Origin: Streptomyces sp. WMMC500
GTDB taxonomy: Bacteria > Actinomycetota > Actinomycetes > Streptomycetales > Streptomycetaceae
DNA length: 64,000 nt
Assembly: GCF_027497195.1 (NCBI RefSeq)
Contig: NZ_CP114905.1
Location: 5,405,001 to 5,469,000 of the forward strand
Reading direction: 5' to 3'
A model generated the notes under the pieces. The model saw nothing but the letters and a program-made list of their open reading frames with translations. It was not told where the DNA came from and searched no databases. The position numbers and the translations under genes were made by a program. Below, in pieces: positions 7,318 to 16,468 of the stretch; within the stretch, counting starts at the first letter, position 1, and each line of letters opens with the position of its first letter.

Positions 7318-8418
7318 TTGAGCACTCCCTCGGCGGTCCGCACAGCGATCGACCCGCTGGCGGGCACACGGGCTCCCGGCGATCCGGAGCACGACGTTCT
7401 CCTCACCGGCACCGTGTTCATGGACATCGTCTTCACCGGTCTCGAAGGCGCGCCCGTGCGCGGCAGCGAGAACTGGGCCCGCGGCATGGGCTCCAGCCCG
7501 GGCGGCATCGCGAACATGGCCACCGCGCTCGCCCGCCTCGGGTTGCGCACCACCCTCGCCGCCAGCTTCGGCACCGACCTCTACGGCGACTACTGCTGGG
7601 AGAGCCTCTCGGAGAGCGAGGGCGTCGACCTCAGCCCGTCGCGGCGGCTGGCCGGCTGGCACTCGCCGGTCACGGTCTCCATGGCGTACGAGGGCGAGCG
7701 CACCATGGTGACGCACGAGCACCCCGCGCCCCCGCCCGTCTGCGCCACGCTCCCGCGCGCCCGCTCCGTCGTGGCGTCGCTGGAGCCGGGCCGGGACGAG
7801 GAGTGGGTGCGGCAGGCGCACGAGCGGGGCTCGCAGGTCTTCTCCGACGTCGGCTGGGACGAGACCGGCCGCTGGGACCTGAACGCGCTGACCGGGCTGC
7901 GCTCCAGCCACGCCTTCCTGCCCAACGCCGCCGAGGCGCAGCAGTACACCCGCACCGACTCCCCGGAGCAGGCCGTACGCGCCCTCGCCGAGCTGGTGCC
8001 GATCGCCGTGGTGACCAAGGGCCCCGACGGCGCCGTCGCCGTGGACGGGGTCACCGGTGAGAGCGCCGACGTCCCCGGCCTGCTCGTGGACGCCCTCGAC
8101 CCGACCGGCGCCGGCGACGTGTTCGTCGCCGGCTTCATGACCGGAACCCTGGCGGGCTGGCCGCTCGCCGACCGGCTCGCCTTCGCCAACCTCACCGCCG
8201 CGCTGTCCGTGCAGCACTTCGGCGGCTCGCTGTCCGCGCCGGACTGGACGGAGGTGGCCGCGTGGTGGATCGAGGCCGCCGCCCGCGCCAAGGCCGGCGA
8301 CGCGGACGCCGCCGAGGTGGCCCGGCGGTACGACTTCCTGGACGGCCTGGTCCCGGCCCTGGTGCGGAGCCGTCCGCGCCGGCGGGCGATTCCGACCATC
8401 GGCTTCCGGGACGAGTAG
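7318..8418 (+). CDS. PfkB-family carbohydrate kinase
   Basis: 366 residues starting at TTG 7318, 7 nt after GGAAGGA. The ribokinase fold shows VLLTGTVFMDIVFTGL, the N-terminal glycine pair region SSPGGIANMATALARLG (about residues 62-78), and the C-terminal catalytic signature DPTGAGDVFVAGF (about residues 261-273), whose Asp is the base. PfkB kinases phosphorylate sugars or nucleosides with ATP. This is a second PfkB protein beside IolC and differs clearly from it, so it probably acts on an incoming sugar or glycoside rather than on deoxy-ketogluconate. It is the first gene of the plus-strand operon and divergent to DeoR-GH4, suggesting it makes the phosphorylated substrate for GH4. Confidence 0.9.
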   Translation: MSTPSAVRTAIDPLAGTRAPGDPEHDVLLTGTVFMDIVFTGLEGAPVRGSENWARGMGSSPGGIANMATALARLGLRTTLAASFGTDLYGDYCWESLSESEGVDLSPSRRLAGWHSPVTVSMAYEGERTMVTHEHPAPPPVCATLPRARSVVASLEPGRDEEWVRQAHERGSQVFSDVGWDETGRWDLNALTGLRSSHAFLPNAAEAQQYTRTDSPEQAVRALAELVPIAVVTKGPDGAVAVDGVTGESADVPGLLVDALDPTGAGDVFVAGFMTGTLAGWPLADRLAFANLTAALSVQHFGGSLSAPDWTEVAAWWIEAAARAKAGDADAAEVARRYDFLDGLVPALVRSRPRRRAIPTIGFRDE

Positions 8419-8433
8419 AACGAAGGAGTTCTG

Positions 8434-9864
8434 ATGGGATTGCGCAACAAGGGCGGCGGCCGAGGGCGGACCAGGGCACTCGTGCCCGCCGCGCTCGCCG
8501 CGGGACTTGCCGTGATAGCGGCCGGCTGCGTGCCCGGCACCGACGGCTCCGGCGCCGTCGAGGGCGGGGGCGCCGGCGGCGCGGGCGGCGTACCGGACCC
8601 GTCGAAGGCGGGGAACGTGACGCTGACCGTCTGGGACCAGGAGGTCCGCGGCGGCACCAACGCCGAACTCGAGCAGCTCAACGAGGAGTTCGAGGAGAAG
8701 TACCCGAACGTCAAGATCAAGCGGGTCTCCCGGAGCTTCGACGACCTGAAGACGACGCTGAAGCTCGCGCTGTCCGGCAACAAGCCGCCCGACATCGTCC
8801 AGGCCAACCAGGGCTACCCCGACATGGTCGCCTTCGTGCAGGCCGGGCTGCTGATGCCGCTCGACAACTACGCGGGCATCTACGACTGGAACACGCGCTA
8901 TCCCAACACCCTGCTGAACCTCAACCGGGTCTCCGCCGACGGCAAGCAGTTCGGCACCGGCAGGCTCTACGGCATCTCCCAGACCGGTGAGTTCATCGGC
9001 GTCTACTACAACAAGGAGAAGCTGGCCGACGCGGGCATCGAGCCGCCGAAGACCTGGAAGGAGTTCACGGACAGCCTCGCCACCCTCAAGGACGAGGGCG
9101 AACTGCCCATCCAGTTCGGCAACCTCGACCAGTGGCCCGCCATCCACAACTTCGGCGTGCTCCAGGACCAGCACGGCGCCGCCGAGGCGCGCGACACCGT
9201 CCTCGGCCGCGGCGACGGCTTCGACAACGCGTACACGAAGGACGCCGCCGCGGAACTCGCCGACTGGATCGACAAGGGCTACCTGCCCAAGGACGCCAAC
9301 GGCCGCGGCTACGACGACGCCTACAAGCAGTTCGCCGACGGCCAGGGCGGGTACCTGATCGCCGGCACCTGGCTGCAGGCCGACCTGAAGAAGCCCATGG
9401 GCGACAACCTCGGCGTCATGGCGCCGCCGCCGGCCACCGCGGGCGGCAACCCGACCACCACCGGCGGCCAGGGACTCTCGTGGTCCGTCACGTCCAAGTC
9501 CGCGCACCCCGAGGTCGCCGCCGCCTACCTCGACTTCATCACGAACGAGCACGCCGCCGACGTGATGACCGAGAACGGCGTGCTGCCCGCCGTGCCCGGC
9601 AAGGCCGCCGACGCGGTCGACCCCGACAGCCCCGACGGCCAGATGATCGCCGCCTGGAAGCGGCTGAACGCGGACGACGGCCTGGTCCCGTACCTGGACT
9701 ACGCCACGCCCACGTTCTACGACACCACCTCCGCGGGGCTCCAGGACCTCATCGCCGGCAAGACGTCGCCCGACGGCTTCGCGAAGAAGCTGCAGGACGA
9801 CTACGGGGCGTTCATGGAGAAGCAGCGCGGCGACGACGCCGGCGCCGAGCCTGCGGGGTCGTGA
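8434..9864 (+). CDS. ABC transporter sugar-binding lipoprotein (CUT1 type)
   Basis: 476 residues, ribosome-binding site GAAGGAG 5 nt before ATG. A basic n-region (RNKGGGRGRTR) and hydrophobic stretch end in the lipobox VIAAGC, Cys32. A Gly-rich linker follows, then a type-1 extracellular solute-binding fold: VTLTVWDQEV, FEEKYPNVKIKRV, PPDIVQANQGYPDMV and GVYYNKEKLADAGIEPPKTW, the last being the conserved hinge segment. It is anchored on the outer face of the membrane and passes its ligand to the two permeases that follow. Given the operon, the ligand is inferred to be an inositol or an inositol-containing glycoside. Confidence 0.92.
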   Translation: MGLRNKGGGRGRTRALVPAALAAGLAVIAAGCVPGTDGSGAVEGGGAGGAGGVPDPSKAGNVTLTVWDQEVRGGTNAELEQLNEEFEEKYPNVKIKRVSRSFDDLKTTLKLALSGNKPPDIVQANQGYPDMVAFVQAGLLMPLDNYAGIYDWNTRYPNTLLNLNRVSADGKQFGTGRLYGISQTGEFIGVYYNKEKLADAGIEPPKTWKEFTDSLATLKDEGELPIQFGNLDQWPAIHNFGVLQDQHGAAEARDTVLGRGDGFDNAYTKDAAAELADWIDKGYLPKDANGRGYDDAYKQFADGQGGYLIAGTWLQADLKKPMGDNLGVMAPPPATAGGNPTTTGGQGLSWSVTSKSAHPEVAAAYLDFITNEHAADVMTENGVLPAVPGKAADAVDPDSPDGQMIAAWKRLNADDGLVPYLDYATPTFYDTTSAGLQDLIAGKTSPDGFAKKLQDDYGAFMEKQRGDDAGAEPAGS

Positions 9865-10766
9865 TGAAGTCCCTCACCGCCGGCTACGGCCGCCGCGCGC
9901 CGGGCGAACCGCGCGCGGTCGGATACCTGTACGTCCTGCCCGCGCTGGTCGTCTACGCGCTGTTCCTGCTCGTCCCGTTCGGGCAGTCGGTGTGGCTGTC
10001 GTTCCTGCACTGGGACGGCCTGACCCGGGCCACCTCCGCGGGCTTCTCCAACTACACCGACATCTTCACCGACCCGTCCCTGCGCGCCCCCTTCGGGCAC
10101 GCGCTGGTGCTGCTGATCTTCTACTCGGCGCTCCCGGTCTGCATCGGCCTGCTGCTCGCGGCGGCCATGTCGCGGATACGGGTGCGGGGCATGACGTTCT
10201 TCCGCACCGTGCTGTTCCTGCCGCAGGTGCTGGCGATGGTCGTCGTCGGCGTCGCGTGGCAGTCGATACTCGCCCCCGACGGGCTGCTGAACGACGTGCT
10301 GCGCGGCGTGGGCCTGGACTCGCTGGCCCGGCCCTGGCTCGGCGACTACGACTGGGCGCTGCCCGCCGTCGGCATCGTCGGCACCTGGGTGATGACCGGT
10401 CTGTGTCTCGTGCTGTTCCTCGCCGGTGCCCAGCGCATCCCCAAGGAGCTGTACGAGGCCGCGCGGCTGGACGGCGCGGGCGCGTTCCGCGAGTTCTTCG
10501 CCGTCACGCTGCCGGCGCTGCGCGCCGAGATCGCGGTCGCGCTGACTCTGACGATCGTCGCCGGGCTGCGCAACTTCGACCTCATCTACGTCATGACGAG
10601 CGGCGGCCCCGGCGAGGCCACCTCCGTACCGGCGTACGAGGTCTACCACCGCGCCTTCGAGCTGAACCAGGTCGGTTCCGCGGCGGCCGTGGGCGTCGCG
10701 CTCACCGTGCTGATCTTCACCCTGACCGTCACGGTCTCCCGGCTCGTCGAAGGACGCCGCTCATGA
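9864..10766 (+). CDS. ABC sugar permease, MalF/UgpA type
   Basis: 300 residues; ATG 9864 overlaps the last base of the binding-protein stop (TGATG). There are six predicted membrane segments. The first is YLYVLPALVVYALFLLVPFG, and the coupling EAA loop is ELYEAARLDGAGAFREFF, about residues 195-212, where the ATPase docks. GPGEATSVPAYEVYHRAF near the C-terminus is typical of CUT1 MalF-like subunits. It forms the translocation pore with the next gene product. No ATPase gene is present in the operon; streptomycetes usually energise CUT1 importers with the shared MsiK ATPase encoded elsewhere. Confidence 0.93.
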   Translation: MKSLTAGYGRRAPGEPRAVGYLYVLPALVVYALFLLVPFGQSVWLSFLHWDGLTRATSAGFSNYTDIFTDPSLRAPFGHALVLLIFYSALPVCIGLLLAAAMSRIRVRGMTFFRTVLFLPQVLAMVVVGVAWQSILAPDGLLNDVLRGVGLDSLARPWLGDYDWALPAVGIVGTWVMTGLCLVLFLAGAQRIPKELYEAARLDGAGAFREFFAVTLPALRAEIAVALTLTIVAGLRNFDLIYVMTSGGPGEATSVPAYEVYHRAFELNQVGSAAAVGVALTVLIFTLTVTVSRLVEGRRS

Positions 10767-11587
10767 GCACCAGGATCGAACGCACCTTCACCTACGGCAT
10801 CCTGTCGATATTCGCCGTCATCTCGCTGACGCCGGTCATCGGCATCCTGTCGACCGCCTTCGGCGAGAAGGGCTCCCTCAACACCGGGTTCGCCCTGCCG
10901 GAAGGCGGGCTGAACTGGGGCAACTTCTCCGACGCCTGGAGCCAGGGCAACTTCGGCACGTACCTGGGGAACTCGATACTCGTGGCGGTCGTCGTGGTCA
11001 CGGTCGCGACCGTGCTGTCGATCCTGGCGGCGTACGCCTTCGGCGTGATGCGCTTCCCCGGCTCGAACGTGCTGTTCTACGTGTTCGTCATCGGCCTGAC
11101 GCTGCCGCAGGAGGCGCTGGTCGTACCGCTCTACTTCGACCTGCGGCACTACGAGATCACCGACACGTACTGGGCGCTGATCCTGCCGCAGACCGCGCAG
11201 TCGCTGGCGTTCGGCGTGTTCTGGATGCGGACGTACTTCCGCAACAGCGCGCAGTCGGTCATGGAGGCCGCGCGGGTCGACGGGGCGAACAGCTTCACGA
11301 CGCTGTGGCGGATCCTCGTCCCGATGGGGCGGCCGGCGATCACCACGATGATCGTCATCACCTTCATGTGGACGTGGAACGAGTTCCTGATGGCGCTGGT
11401 GATGATCAGCGAGGAGGGGCTGCGCACCGTGCCGCTGGGGCTGGCCTTCTTCCAGGGGCAGCAGACCTCGGACACCTCGCTGCTCGCCGCGGCGGCCGTG
11501 CTGATCGCGCTGCCGGTGGTGGTCGTGTACATAGCGCTGCAGCGGCGGTTCATCGAGGGAATGCTCACCGGAGCGGTCAAGGAGTAG
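10763..11587 (+). CDS. ABC sugar permease, MalG/UgpE type
   Basis: 274 residues, overlapping the upstream permease by ATGA. It has six membrane segments and the EAA loop SVMEAARVDGANSFTTLWRI (about residues 163-182). The segment TFMWTWNEFLMALVMI and the C-terminal FIEGMLTGAVKE end are characteristic of MalG-like partners. It completes the inner-membrane channel of the importer. The AGGAG near its stop codon serves as the ribosome-binding site for iolC, consistent with one polycistronic message. Confidence 0.93.
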   Translation: MSTRIERTFTYGILSIFAVISLTPVIGILSTAFGEKGSLNTGFALPEGGLNWGNFSDAWSQGNFGTYLGNSILVAVVVVTVATVLSILAAYAFGVMRFPGSNVLFYVFVIGLTLPQEALVVPLYFDLRHYEITDTYWALILPQTAQSLAFGVFWMRTYFRNSAQSVMEAARVDGANSFTTLWRILVPMGRPAITTMIVITFMWTWNEFLMALVMISEEGLRTVPLGLAFFQGQQTSDTSLLAAAAVLIALPVVVVYIALQRRFIEGMLTGAVKE

Positions 11588-11595
11588 GAGTGCAG

Positions 11596-12567
11596 ATGCC
11601 GTACGACGTGGTGACCATGGGGCGGGTCGGGGTGGACATCTATCCGCTGCAGACCGGCGTCGGCCTCGCGGAGGTCAGCACGTTCGGCAAGTACCTCGGC
11701 GGGAGCGCCACCAACGTCGCCGTCGCCGCCGCCCGTTACGGGCACGGCGCGGCGGTGATCACCAAGACGGGCGCCGACCCCTTCGGCACCTTCGTCCGCG
11801 CCGCGCTGCGCGGATACGGGGTCGGCACCGACTTCGTCGGCACCTCACCGGGGCTGCCCACGCCCGTGACGTTCTGCGAGATCTTCCCGCCGGACGACTT
11901 CCCGCTCTACTTCTACCGCTACCCCAAGGCGCCGGACCTGGACCTGGCGGTGGACGAGCTGGACATGGACGCGGTGCGCGCGGCGCGGGTGTTCTGGATG
12001 ACGGGCACCGGGCTGAGCGAGGAGCCCTCGCGGACGGCGACGCTGGCGGCGCTGGAGGCCCGCGGCCGGGCGGCGCACACCGTCTTCGACCTGGACTGGC
12101 GGCCGATGTTCTGGCCCGAGGGCGCGGGGGCGTCGGCCGACGGCCTGGCGCGCGGGCTCTACCAGCGGGCGCTGGCGCACGCGACGGTGGCCGTCGGCAA
12201 CCTGGAGGAGTGCGAAGTCGCGACGGGGGAGCGGGAACCGCGCGCCGCGGCGCGGGCGCTGCTGGCCACGGGGGTGGAACTGGCCGTCGTCAAGCAGGGC
12301 CCGCGGGGGGTGCTGGCCGTGCACCGCGACGGCGCCGAGGCGGAGGTGCCGCCGGTGCCGGTGGAGGTCGTCAACGGCCTCGGCGCGGGCGACGCCTTCG
12401 GCGGCGCGCTGATCCACGGGATGCTGGAGGGCTGGGAGCTGGACCGCACGATCGCCTTCGCCAACGCGGCGGGGGCGCACGTGGCGGGGGAGCTGGCGTG
12501 TTCGGACGCGATGCCGACGGCGGCGCAGGTGGAGGCCCGGCTGCGGGCGGCGGGAGCGGGGTCGTGA
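11596..12567 (+). CDS. iolC: 5-dehydro-2-deoxygluconokinase (IolC)
   Basis: 323 residues, ATG 11596 with AGGAG 5 nt upstream. A PfkB fold with YDVVTMGRVGVDIYPLQ at the N-terminus, the YLGGSATNVAVAAARYG nucleoside/sugar motif, DLDWRPMFW (an IolC hallmark) and the ATP/catalytic signature NGLGAGDAFGGALIHG, about residues 261-276. IolC phosphorylates 2-deoxy-5-keto-D-gluconate to DKGP, the fifth step of inositol breakdown. It sits between the importer and the aldolase-like gene. A dispersed 33-bp repeat lies just after its stop codon. Confidence 0.93.
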   Translation: MPYDVVTMGRVGVDIYPLQTGVGLAEVSTFGKYLGGSATNVAVAAARYGHGAAVITKTGADPFGTFVRAALRGYGVGTDFVGTSPGLPTPVTFCEIFPPDDFPLYFYRYPKAPDLDLAVDELDMDAVRAARVFWMTGTGLSEEPSRTATLAALEARGRAAHTVFDLDWRPMFWPEGAGASADGLARGLYQRALAHATVAVGNLEECEVATGEREPRAAARALLATGVELAVVKQGPRGVLAVHRDGAEAEVPPVPVEVVNGLGAGDAFGGALIHGMLEGWELDRTIAFANAAGAHVAGELACSDAMPTAAQVEARLRAAGAGS

Positions 12568-12580
12568 CCCGTCCCCCGCG

Positions 12581-12613
12581 CACCCGCCCAAGGGTAGGCC
12601 CGCCCTGTGACAA
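12581..12613 (-). repeat. Dispersed 33-bp repeat, copy 1
   Basis: On the minus strand it reads TTGTCACAGGGCGGGCC followed by TACCCTTGGGCGGGTG. It sits 14 bp after the iolC stop, oriented back into iolC. The other copies are at 24606, 29846 and 31000. The two blocks fit a -35/-10-like TTGTCA/TACCCT with an 11-bp gap. In this orientation no gene follows, so a promoter role here is doubtful. Confidence 0.85.
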
Positions 12614-12716
12614 GTCGCCTACGCGCGGACACAGGCCACCGGTGCGACGATCGAGGTTCGCACCGTGACCGCCGCGACCGCCCCCGCGTACGCGCCCACT
12701 CCCCGGAGACCCCCGC

Positions 12717-13604
12717 ATGACCGTTGAGAAGATCGGCGACCTGACCGCCGCCCGCGTCCACAACCCCGAGGCCGTCGCCATCGCGGCGGCGGCCCGCCGT
12801 CCCGCCGCGTCGCCGCTCGGCGGCGGCGAGCCGGGCCGGGCCATGATCATCGCCGCCGACCACCCCGCCCGCGGCGCCAACGCCGTCGGCGGCGACGCCC
12901 ACGCCATGGCCGACCGCGGACTGCTGCTGGAGCGGCTGTGCCTGGCCCTGGAACGGCCCGGCGTCACCGGCGTGCTGGCCACCGCCGACATCCTGGAGGA
13001 CCTGCTCCTCCTCGGCGTCCTCGACGGCAAGTCCGTCTTCGGCTCCATGAACCGCGGCGGCCTCGCCGGCTCCGCGTTCGAGATAGACGACCGCTTCACC
13101 GGCTACGACGCCGAGACCATCGACGCCCTGGGCTTCGACGGCGGCAAGATGCTCACCCGCATCGCCCTCGACGACCCCGCCACCGCCGCCACCCTGGAGT
13201 CCAGCGCCCGCGCCGTCGACGCGCTCGCCGACCGGCGGCTCATCGCGATGGTCGAGCCGTTTCTGTCCCGCTGGGAGAACGGCCGGGTACGCAACGACCT
13301 CTCCCCGGACGCCGTCGTCACGTCCGTCTCCATCGCCTCCGGGCTCGGCCGGCGCAGCGCGTACACGTGGCTGAAGCTGCCCGTCGTCCCGGAGATGGAG
13401 CGCGTCGTCGCCGCCACCACGCTGCCCGTGCTGCTGCTCGGCGGCGACGCCGGCGGCGCGGACGACCAGCGCGCGGTGTTCGACGCCTGGCGCGGGGCGC
13501 TGCGGCTGCCCGGGGTACAAGGGCTGGTGGTGGGCCGTTCGCTGCTGTACCCGGCGGACGGCGACGTGAGCGGGGCAGTGGACCGGGCGGTGAGTTTGCT
13601 GTGA
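12717..13604 (+). CDS. Cgl0159-family (beta/alpha)8 aldolase-like protein, inositol operon
   Basis: 295 residues. The segments AMIIAADHPARGANAVGG, GVLATADILEDLLLLGVLDG, YTWLKLPVVPEMERVV and VQGLVVGRSLLYP fit a DeoC/LacD-like TIM barrel, the lysine in YTWLKLPV being a candidate Schiff-base residue. The family accompanies inositol genes in actinobacteria (named after Corynebacterium Cgl0159) and is often labelled deoxyribose-phosphate or fructose-bisphosphate aldolase. No IolJ-like class II aldolase is present, so this protein may split DKGP into dihydroxyacetone phosphate and malonate semialdehyde; this is inference. Its stop overlaps the iolB GTG start (GTGA). A 149-bp leader precedes it, so an internal promoter is possible. 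Confidence 0.82.
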   Translation: MTVEKIGDLTAARVHNPEAVAIAAAARRPAASPLGGGEPGRAMIIAADHPARGANAVGGDAHAMADRGLLLERLCLALERPGVTGVLATADILEDLLLLGVLDGKSVFGSMNRGGLAGSAFEIDDRFTGYDAETIDALGFDGGKMLTRIALDDPATAATLESSARAVDALADRRLIAMVEPFLSRWENGRVRNDLSPDAVVTSVSIASGLGRRSAYTWLKLPVVPEMERVVAATTLPVLLLGGDAGGADDQRAVFDAWRGALRLPGVQGLVVGRSLLYPADGDVSGAVDRAVSLL

Positions 13605-14506
13605 ACGAGGTGAGCGACGTGAGCGACGGGAACGACAGGTTGTACGTACGCGCCGGGGAGTCGGCCGCCGGCCCGTACCGCACGGTCATCAGCCCGCAGT
13701 CCGCCGGCTGGGGCTACTCCGGCCTGCGCATCCTCGAACTCGCCCCCGGCGAGAGCCGCACCCTGGCCACCGGCGACGCCGAGCACCTGGTGCTGCCCCT
13801 CGCCGGCGGCTGCACCGTCGAGGCCGACGGCGAGCGCTTCGTCCTCGCCGGCCGCCCCGGCGTCTTCGGCGCCCCCACCGACTTCGCGTACGTGCCGCGC
13901 GACGCCGAGCTCCGCATCGCCAGCCCCGGCGGCGGCCGGTTCGCGCTGCCCTCCGCGCACTGCGAGCGGCGGCTGCCGGTGCGCTACGGGCCCGCCGCGG
14001 ACGTGCCCGTGGAGCTGCGCGGCGCCGGCACGTGCAGCCGCGAGGTGCACAACTACTGCCTGCCGCAGACCTTCGACGCCGACCGGCTGCTGGTCTGCGA
14101 GGTGCTCACGCCCGGCGGCAACTGGTCCTCCTACCCGCCGCACAAGCACGACGAGGAGCGCGCGGGCGAGGAGAGCGAGCTGGAGGAGATCTACTACTTC
14201 GAGGTCGCCGAGGGCCCGGACGGCCGTCCCGGCATGGGCTACCAGCGCGTCTACGGCACGGCGGACCGGCCGCTGGAGGTGCTGGCCGAGGTGCGCAGCG
14301 GCGACACCGTGCTCATCCCGCACGGCTGGCACGGCCCGTCGATGGCCGTGCCGGGCTACGACCTGTACTACCTGAACGTCATGGCCGGACCCGGCGCCGA
14401 GCGGGCCTGGCTGATCTGCGACGACCCGGCGCACGGCTGGATCCGCAGCACCTGGGACGACCAGGAGACCGACCCGAGGCTGCCGTACGGAGGAGGCACG
14501 CGATGA
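13601..14506 (+). CDS. iolB: 5-deoxy-glucuronate isomerase (IolB)
   Basis: 301 residues starting at GTG 13601 inside the upstream stop. IolB is a bicupin. The C-terminal cupin carries WSSYPPHKHDEE (metal histidines), LEEIYYFEV and LIPHGWHGPSMAVPGYDLYY, all hallmarks of the family. It isomerises 5-deoxy-glucuronate to 2-deoxy-5-keto-gluconate, the IolC substrate. Its end overlaps the iolD start by ATGA, indicating translational coupling. Confidence 0.95.
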   Translation: MNEVSDVSDGNDRLYVRAGESAAGPYRTVISPQSAGWGYSGLRILELAPGESRTLATGDAEHLVLPLAGGCTVEADGERFVLAGRPGVFGAPTDFAYVPRDAELRIASPGGGRFALPSAHCERRLPVRYGPAADVPVELRGAGTCSREVHNYCLPQTFDADRLLVCEVLTPGGNWSSYPPHKHDEERAGEESELEEIYYFEVAEGPDGRPGMGYQRVYGTADRPLEVLAEVRSGDTVLIPHGWHGPSMAVPGYDLYYLNVMAGPGAERAWLICDDPAHGWIRSTWDDQETDPRLPYGGGTR

Positions 14507-16428
14507 CCGACGCGACGAGTACGCGGCACGCGGAGACCGTCAGGCTGACGACCGCGCAGGCGCTGGTGCGCTTCCTGGCGAACCAGTACAGCGAGCGCGA
14601 CGGAGTCGAACGGCGGCTGATCCCCGGCATGTGGGGCATCTTCGGCCACGGCAACGTGGCCGGCGTCGGCCAGGCGCTGCTCCAGGCGGCCCGGACCGGC
14701 GAGGCGGACCTCCCGTACCACCTCGCCCGCAACGAGCAGGCCATGGTCCACTCCGCCACCGCCTACGCCAAGACGGCGAACCGCCTCCAGACCTACGCCT
14801 GCACCTCCTCCATCGGCCCCGGCGCCACCAACATGGTCACCGGCGCCGCCCTCGCCACCACCAACCGCCTGCCCGTCCTGCTCCTGCCCGGCGACGTCTT
14901 CGCCACCCGCGCCGCCGACCCGGTGCTCCAGCAGCTCGAAGACCCGCGCAACGGCGACGTGTCCGTCAACGACGCGCTCCGTCCCGTCTCGGCCTACTTC
15001 GACCGCGTCGACCGCCCCGAGCAGCTCGTCCCCGCCGCGCTCGCCGCGATGCGGGTGCTCACCGACCCCGCCGAGACCGGCGCCGTCACCCTCGCGCTGC
15101 CGCAGGACGTGCAGGCCGAGGCGTACGACTGGCCGGTGGCGTTCCTGCGCCGCCGGGTGTGGCACGTGCCCCGCCCCGCGCCCGAGCCCGCGGCGCTGGC
15201 CCGCGCCGTCGCTCTGCTGCGCGGCGCCCGCCGGCCGCTGCTCGTCGCCGGCGGCGGCGCCGTGTACTCCGAGGCGTGGGAGGAGCTGCGGGCCTTCGCG
15301 CTACGGACCGGCATCCCGGTCGCCGACACCCACGCCGGCAAGGGCGCCGTGCCCTGGGACCATCCCGCGGCCGTCGGCGCGCTCGGCTCCACCGGCACCG
15401 CCGCCGCCAACGCGCTGGCCGCCGAGGCGGACGTGGTCCTCGGCGTCGGCACCCGCTACAGCGACTTCACCACCGCCAGCCGCACCGTCTTCGCCCGCCC
15501 CGACGTGGCGTTCGTCAACCTCAACGTCGCCCGCCTCGACGCCGTCAAGCACGCCGCGGAGCCGCTGGTCGCGGACGCCCGCGCGGGCCTCGAAGCCCTC
15601 GGCGCCGAACTCGCCGGCTGGCAGGTGGACGACGCCCACCGCGCGCGCGTACGCGAACTCGCCGACGCCTGGCGCCGCACCACCGACGCCGTCTACCGCC
15701 CCGAGCCCGGCCACGGCCCGCCGCCCGCGCAGACGGAGATCCTCGGCGCGCTCAACGAGCTGACCGACGGCCCCGGCTGCGTTGATGACGTAACCGTCAT
15801 CAACGCCGCCGGCTCCATGCCCGGCGACCTCCAGGCGCTGTGGCGGACCCGCGACCCGAAGGCGTACCACGTCGAGTACGCCTACTCCACCATGGGCTAC
15901 GAGATCGCCGCCGGGCTCGGCGTGAAGCTCGCCGCCCCGGACCGCGAGGTCGTCGTCCTCGTCGGCGACGGCTCGTACCTGATGCTCTCCCAGGAGATCG
16001 TCACCGCGGTCTCCGAGGGCCTGAAGATGATCGTCGTCCTGGTCGACAACGGCGGCTTCGCGTCCATCGGCGCCCTGTCGGAGTCGCTCGGCTCGCAGCG
16101 CTTCGGCACCCGCTACGCGCGCCGCAACCCCGACACCGGCGAACTGGACGGCGGGCCGCTGCCCGTCGACCTGGCCGCGAACGCCGCGAGCCTCGGCGCG
16201 GACGTGCTGCGGGCGACGACGGTCGCGGAGTTCCGGGACGCCTTCGTACGGGCCAGGGAGGCGGACCGCACCACCGTGGTGCACGTCGTCACCGACCTGA
16301 CCGGCCCCAACCCGCCCGGCTCCGCGTGGTGGGACGTGCCCGTGAGCGAGGTCTCGGAGCTGGAGTCCACGCGCAAGGCGTACGAGGAGTACCGCGACGG
16401 CAAGCGCGCCCAACGCCCCTACCTCTGA
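14503..16428 (+). CDS. iolD: 3D-(3,5/4)-trihydroxycyclohexane-1,2-dione hydrolase (IolD)
   Basis: 641 residues, with GGAGGAGG before ATG 14503. It is a thiamine-diphosphate enzyme of the acetolactate-synthase fold: PYHLARNEQAMVHSATAYAK in the N-terminal Pyr domain with a catalytic Glu region, ALPQDVQAEAYDWPV, and the C-terminal ThDP/Mg site VVVLVGDGSYLMLSQEI followed by LVDNGGFASIG. It opens the cyclic diketone to 5-deoxy-glucuronate. Length and motifs are normal. It is the last of the tightly overlapping genes; a 40-bp gap precedes iolA. Confidence 0.95.
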   Translation: MTDATSTRHAETVRLTTAQALVRFLANQYSERDGVERRLIPGMWGIFGHGNVAGVGQALLQAARTGEADLPYHLARNEQAMVHSATAYAKTANRLQTYACTSSIGPGATNMVTGAALATTNRLPVLLLPGDVFATRAADPVLQQLEDPRNGDVSVNDALRPVSAYFDRVDRPEQLVPAALAAMRVLTDPAETGAVTLALPQDVQAEAYDWPVAFLRRRVWHVPRPAPEPAALARAVALLRGARRPLLVAGGGAVYSEAWEELRAFALRTGIPVADTHAGKGAVPWDHPAAVGALGSTGTAAANALAAEADVVLGVGTRYSDFTTASRTVFARPDVAFVNLNVARLDAVKHAAEPLVADARAGLEALGAELAGWQVDDAHRARVRELADAWRRTTDAVYRPEPGHGPPPAQTEILGALNELTDGPGCVDDVTVINAAGSMPGDLQALWRTRDPKAYHVEYAYSTMGYEIAAGLGVKLAAPDREVVVLVGDGSYLMLSQEIVTAVSEGLKMIVVLVDNGGFASIGALSESLGSQRFGTRYARRNPDTGELDGGPLPVDLAANAASLGADVLRATTVAEFRDAFVRAREADRTTVVHVVTDLTGPNPPGSAWWDVPVSEVSELESTRKAYEEYRDGKRAQRPYL

Positions 16429-16468
16429 CAACTCCTGTTCGTTTCAGCAAGTTAAGCGAGACCCGCAC

